From JAUWBF01 sp043815125 (GTDB lineage: Bacteria; Verrucomicrobiota; Verrucomicrobiia; Opitutales; Opitutaceae): DNA of 8,471 nt. The notes under the pieces were generated by a model. The model saw only the letters and a program-made list of their open reading frames with translations. It made no database searches and was not told the origin of the DNA. The stretch is from contig JBDRJH010000332.1 of the NCBI GenBank assembly GCA_043815125.1, forward strand, positions 1 to 8,471, in the 5' to 3' direction. Shown here piece by piece: positions 6,372-8,471 of this stretch (position 1 is the stretch's first letter; each line of letters starts with the position of its first letter). A program made the translations under genes and the position numbers.

Positions 6372-6443
6372 GTAGGGGCCGAGCTCGCTCGGCCCTCACC
6401 GGAGTGCATCACGCGCATCGGGCCTCGCGAGCGAGGCCCCTAC
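6372..6443. repeat. Complete REPIN: two inverted REP palindromes with outward GTAG boxes
   Basis: The left unit is GTAG (6372-6375), stem 6376-6383 with 6388-6395, and loop CTCG. The right unit is stem 6420-6427 with 6432-6439, loop CGAG, then CTAC (6440-6443). The spacer is 24 nt. Each stem is 8 bp and perfect. The inner three base pairs differ between the units (GAG/CTC against TCG/CGA) but remain paired, so structure rather than sequence is conserved. The GTAG box next to a palindrome is the known signature of REP elements mobilised by RAYT (TnpA_REP) transposases; no such transposase gene is in this window. It lies between the convergent 3' ends of ligA and the GH20-like gene and could fold in both mRNAs. 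Confidence 0.85.
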
Positions 6444-6453
6444 GAGTTACACC

Positions 6454-8376
6454 TCAGAACGCCAACGCCAGCGCGTCGGCGTTGTTCACCCAATCCAACA
6501 CCGGCCAGCCGCTGGCCGGCGCGGGCGTGCCGAGCAACGGACGCGCGGCGGGCGTGAGGTTCGAGGGACGCAGCTCGGTCACGCCGTCGGTCAGCGCGAT
6601 GAAGCCGACCCTCACCTGGCCCAGCCCGCGCACCGCCACGCGCAGCGGTGCGGTCGGGTCGTCGACGGGACACGAAAACGCGCGCTGCAACCGCGCGCGC
6701 GGCCGGGCCGCCGCCGCGCGAAACTCGATCAGGAAACGGTTGTGCAACTCGCGCCACACGCCGTCGGGGGCGCGTTGCTCGACGACGACTTTTTGCAATG
6801 CGGGTGCGACGTTGTGCACGGTGAACTGAAGCTGCCACGCGCCGCCCATCGGCGAGGCGGTGTGGAGTTTTTTCGGGTTGCGCGCGGCGGCCTTCAGCCA
6901 GGCGCGCCAGGCCTTCAGGCGGCTGGCGTCTCCATCAAGGATGATCGCGTTTTGGCTGGCGGCGAAGGTGCGCGGGTCGCGCGACGCGGCCCACATCGCC
7001 TTGGCGGCGACGCGGCCGGCGCGTAGTTCTTCGGCGAATACGTCGCACGCCGCCAGCGCGGCGGACAGCCGGGCCTTGCCATGCGAGCGACGCAGCCGGG
7101 CCAGCGTCAGTCCGGCGCTGCGCACGAACGCGTCGCGCGCCGCGAGGTAACGCTGGAAGCGCAGTGTGGCGATTTGCGCGCGAGACTCCGGCACGGGCGG
7201 CTGGGCTTCGAGTCGCGTCAGGCGGCGCGCTTCGCGGGCGAAGGGCAGGGGACTCTCGCGGCGCGAGGCGACGGTGTCCCAGCGGGTGTTGATTTCCCAG
7301 CGGTGGTAGCCGGCGAAGGCGAGCGGCTCGCCGGCGAGCAGTTGTGCGGCGGCGGTGCGGGCGCGGGCGGCGCCGTGGCCGTGCAGGCGACGCAGGCCGC
7401 GGGCGAGCAGGCCGGCGGGGTCTTCGGGCGCGTCGGGGTCGAGCCAGAGCGAAGCGGCGGCGGCGTCCACCAGGGTGGTGGTTTCGAGGGCGAGGCGGTA
7501 GGCTTCCCAGGAGGTGATGAGCAGGCCTTCGGCGCGGGTGGCCTTTGCGCGGTGCCACCGGCTGACGATGTTGGCGAGGCGTTCGCCGTAGACGGGCGCG
7601 GGTTCGAAGCGGAAGGCGCCGTTCATCGGACAGGCCCAGTGGCCGATGCCTTGCGCGGCGAGCGCGGGCGCGAGGTCGTAGGTCGCGTAGTTGCGCAGTT
7701 CGAGGCGCGGTTGGCGGCCAAACGGATAATAATACCAATCGTAGGCGGCGATGCCGCGCGGCAGCAGCGGGATGGCTTCGGGCAGGAGCGCGAGCATGTC
7801 GGCCCAGAGGCCGAGGCGCAGGCCGCGCGCGGTGGCGAGGGCGTGGAGTTTGCCGACGTAGCGGGCAAAGTGCGCGGGCAGGCCGATGGCGGCGATCTCG
7901 GCGCGGGAGAGCGGGTGTTTGCCGAGGTGGAAGGATTCGTCGAGGCCGACGTGGACGAGGCCGGCGGTGCAGAGCGGGGCGACGTCGCGTAGCAGGGCGT
8001 CGGCGACGTCGAGGGTGCGCGGGTGCAGCGGGCAAATTTGGCCGGCGGGCAGGGGGGCGCCGGTGACGGGGTCGCGCAGCTCGTTGAGGTCGCGGTAGTC
8101 GGGGTGCTTTATGAGGTATTGGGTGTGTCCGAGGAGGTTGACGATGGGCACGACCCGGATGCCGTGGCGGGTGGCGGTGGCGACGAGTTGTTCGAGTTCG
8201 GTCCATGCGTAGGCGTCGGCGCGGGCGATGCCGGGCAGGGAGGGATAATCGACGGCGTCCTCCAGGTGCAGGTAGAGTTGTTGGTAGCCCCACTCGGCGT
8301 AGCGGGGAAGGAGGGCAAGGAGGACGGGCAGGCGTTCGACCTGGCGGGCGAGGTCCCATTGAAAGGCGCGGAGCAT
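6454..8376 (-). CDS. GH20-like glycoside hydrolase (beta-N-acetylhexosaminidase-type barrel), cytoplasmic
   Basis: This 640-aa protein opens directly with a TIM-barrel of the GH20 beta-N-acetylhexosaminidase type. FQWDLARQ (5-12) leads to a YLHLEDAVDYP strand (35-45) and HGIRVVPIVNLLGHTQYL (71-88). The GH20-like catalytic signature HVGLDES (142-148) supplies the Asp-Glu pair D146/E147, which in GH20 enzymes orients the substrate acetamido group and acts as general acid. LRLGLWADML, DWYYYPFG (213-220) and TSWEAY (288-293) continue the barrel with aromatic residues suited to sugar binding. The barrel ends near 330. A helical region (about 370-500) and a C-terminal beta-rich domain (about 510-600) follow; I cannot name either. 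There is no signal peptide and no N-terminal GH20b domain, so it probably acts in the cytoplasm on imported oligosaccharides. Substrate is not predictable by eye, and another GH20-related activity is possible. The start at 8376 begins at the first barrel strand; no Shine-Dalgarno sequence is seen. Confidence 0.85.
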   Translation of the reverse strand: MLRAFQWDLARQVERLPVLLALLPRYAEWGYQQLYLHLEDAVDYPSLPGIARADAYAWTELEQLVATATRHGIRVVPIVNLLGHTQYLIKHPDYRDLNELRDPVTGAPLPAGQICPLHPRTLDVADALLRDVAPLCTAGLVHVGLDESFHLGKHPLSRAEIAAIGLPAHFARYVGKLHALATARGLRLGLWADMLALLPEAIPLLPRGIAAYDWYYYPFGRQPRLELRNYATYDLAPALAAQGIGHWACPMNGAFRFEPAPVYGERLANIVSRWHRAKATRAEGLLITSWEAYRLALETTTLVDAAAASLWLDPDAPEDPAGLLARGLRRLHGHGAARARTAAAQLLAGEPLAFAGYHRWEINTRWDTVASRRESPLPFAREARRLTRLEAQPPVPESRAQIATLRFQRYLAARDAFVRSAGLTLARLRRSHGKARLSAALAACDVFAEELRAGRVAAKAMWAASRDPRTFAASQNAIILDGDASRLKAWRAWLKAAARNPKKLHTASPMGGAWQLQFTVHNVAPALQKVVVEQRAPDGVWRELHNRFLIEFRAAAARPRARLQRAFSCPVDDPTAPLRVAVRGLGQVRVGFIALTDGVTELRPSNLTPAARPLLGTPAPASGWPVLDWVNNADALALAF

Positions 8377-8412
8377 GGGCGGAGATGCAGGCAGGGAAGC
8401 GGGCGGTTGGGC

Positions 8413-8448
8413 AAAGAAAAACCCGACGCCGTGGCGGGCGTCGGGTTT
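8413..8448 (-). terminator. Strong rho-independent terminator of a gene beyond the right edge
   Basis: A perfect 12-bp stem (8419-8430 with 8437-8448) closes a 6-nt loop. Read on the minus strand the stem runs into TTTTT-C-TTT (8421 down to 8413), a good terminator tail; on the plus strand no T run follows. It must end a minus-strand transcript coming from beyond 8471, and it lies 36 nt before the GH20-like start codon, which suggests that gene is not simply co-transcribed with its upstream neighbour. Confidence 0.88.
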
Positions 8449-8471
8449 GGGAAATTTGTCACTTATTAAGT

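Noticed and set aside
6935..8359. 474-codon minus-strand frame overlapping the GH20-like gene
   Set aside because: Arg/Pro-rich translation typical of an off-frame reading of GC-rich DNA; the overlapping frame has GH20 motifs.

Overview
The window is chromosomal-looking, uniformly GC-rich bacterial DNA that reads best as Verrucomicrobiota, probably Opitutaceae-like. This placement is an inference from an SHD1-type secreted protein, a GH20-type hydrolase, very high GC at third codon positions, start codons without Shine-Dalgarno sequences and GTAG-type REP palindromes. No single marker proves it. There is no phage, insertion sequence, CRISPR array or rRNA. I count seven protein genes, one tRNA, two convincing intrinsic terminators and two REP/REPIN repeat loci.

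Left part (1-3493, genes on the minus strand). A ParA-family ATPase (2600-3493) is followed by two genes in the same direction: a 295-aa protein with helix-hairpin-helix/alpha-CTD-like stretches and a basic amphipathic C-terminal tail (1672-2559), and a 240-aa coiled-coil protein (941-1663). Gaps of 40 and 8 nt suggest one operon. No ParB, parS or MinE-like gene is visible, so this is a candidate ParA-driven positioning module with uncharacterised partners and the most interesting part of the window. Beyond a 92-nt gap with a 9-bp hairpin lies a secreted SHD1-domain protein (99-848). A REP palindrome sits just past its stop codon.

Middle (3494-6358, plus strand). A 223-nt divergent intergenic region separates parA from tRNA-Pro(GGG), which has an encoded CCA and its own terminator. 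Only 14 nt after that terminator starts a VanZ-like membrane protein (3849-4319). Its stop codon overlaps the start codon of ligA, the complete NAD+-dependent DNA ligase (4319-6358), which implies translational coupling.

Right part (6359-8471). A complete REPIN (two REP hairpins in inverted orientation, GTAG outward) lies between the convergent 3' ends of ligA and a minus-strand GH20-like glycoside hydrolase (6454-8376) that has no signal peptide. A strong minus-strand terminator upstream of the hydrolase belongs to a gene beyond the right edge.

Functionally the window mixes housekeeping (ligA, tRNA-Pro), envelope or secreted proteins (VanZ-like, SHD1), glycan metabolism (GH20-like) and the ParA module. 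I see no evidence that these form one pathway.
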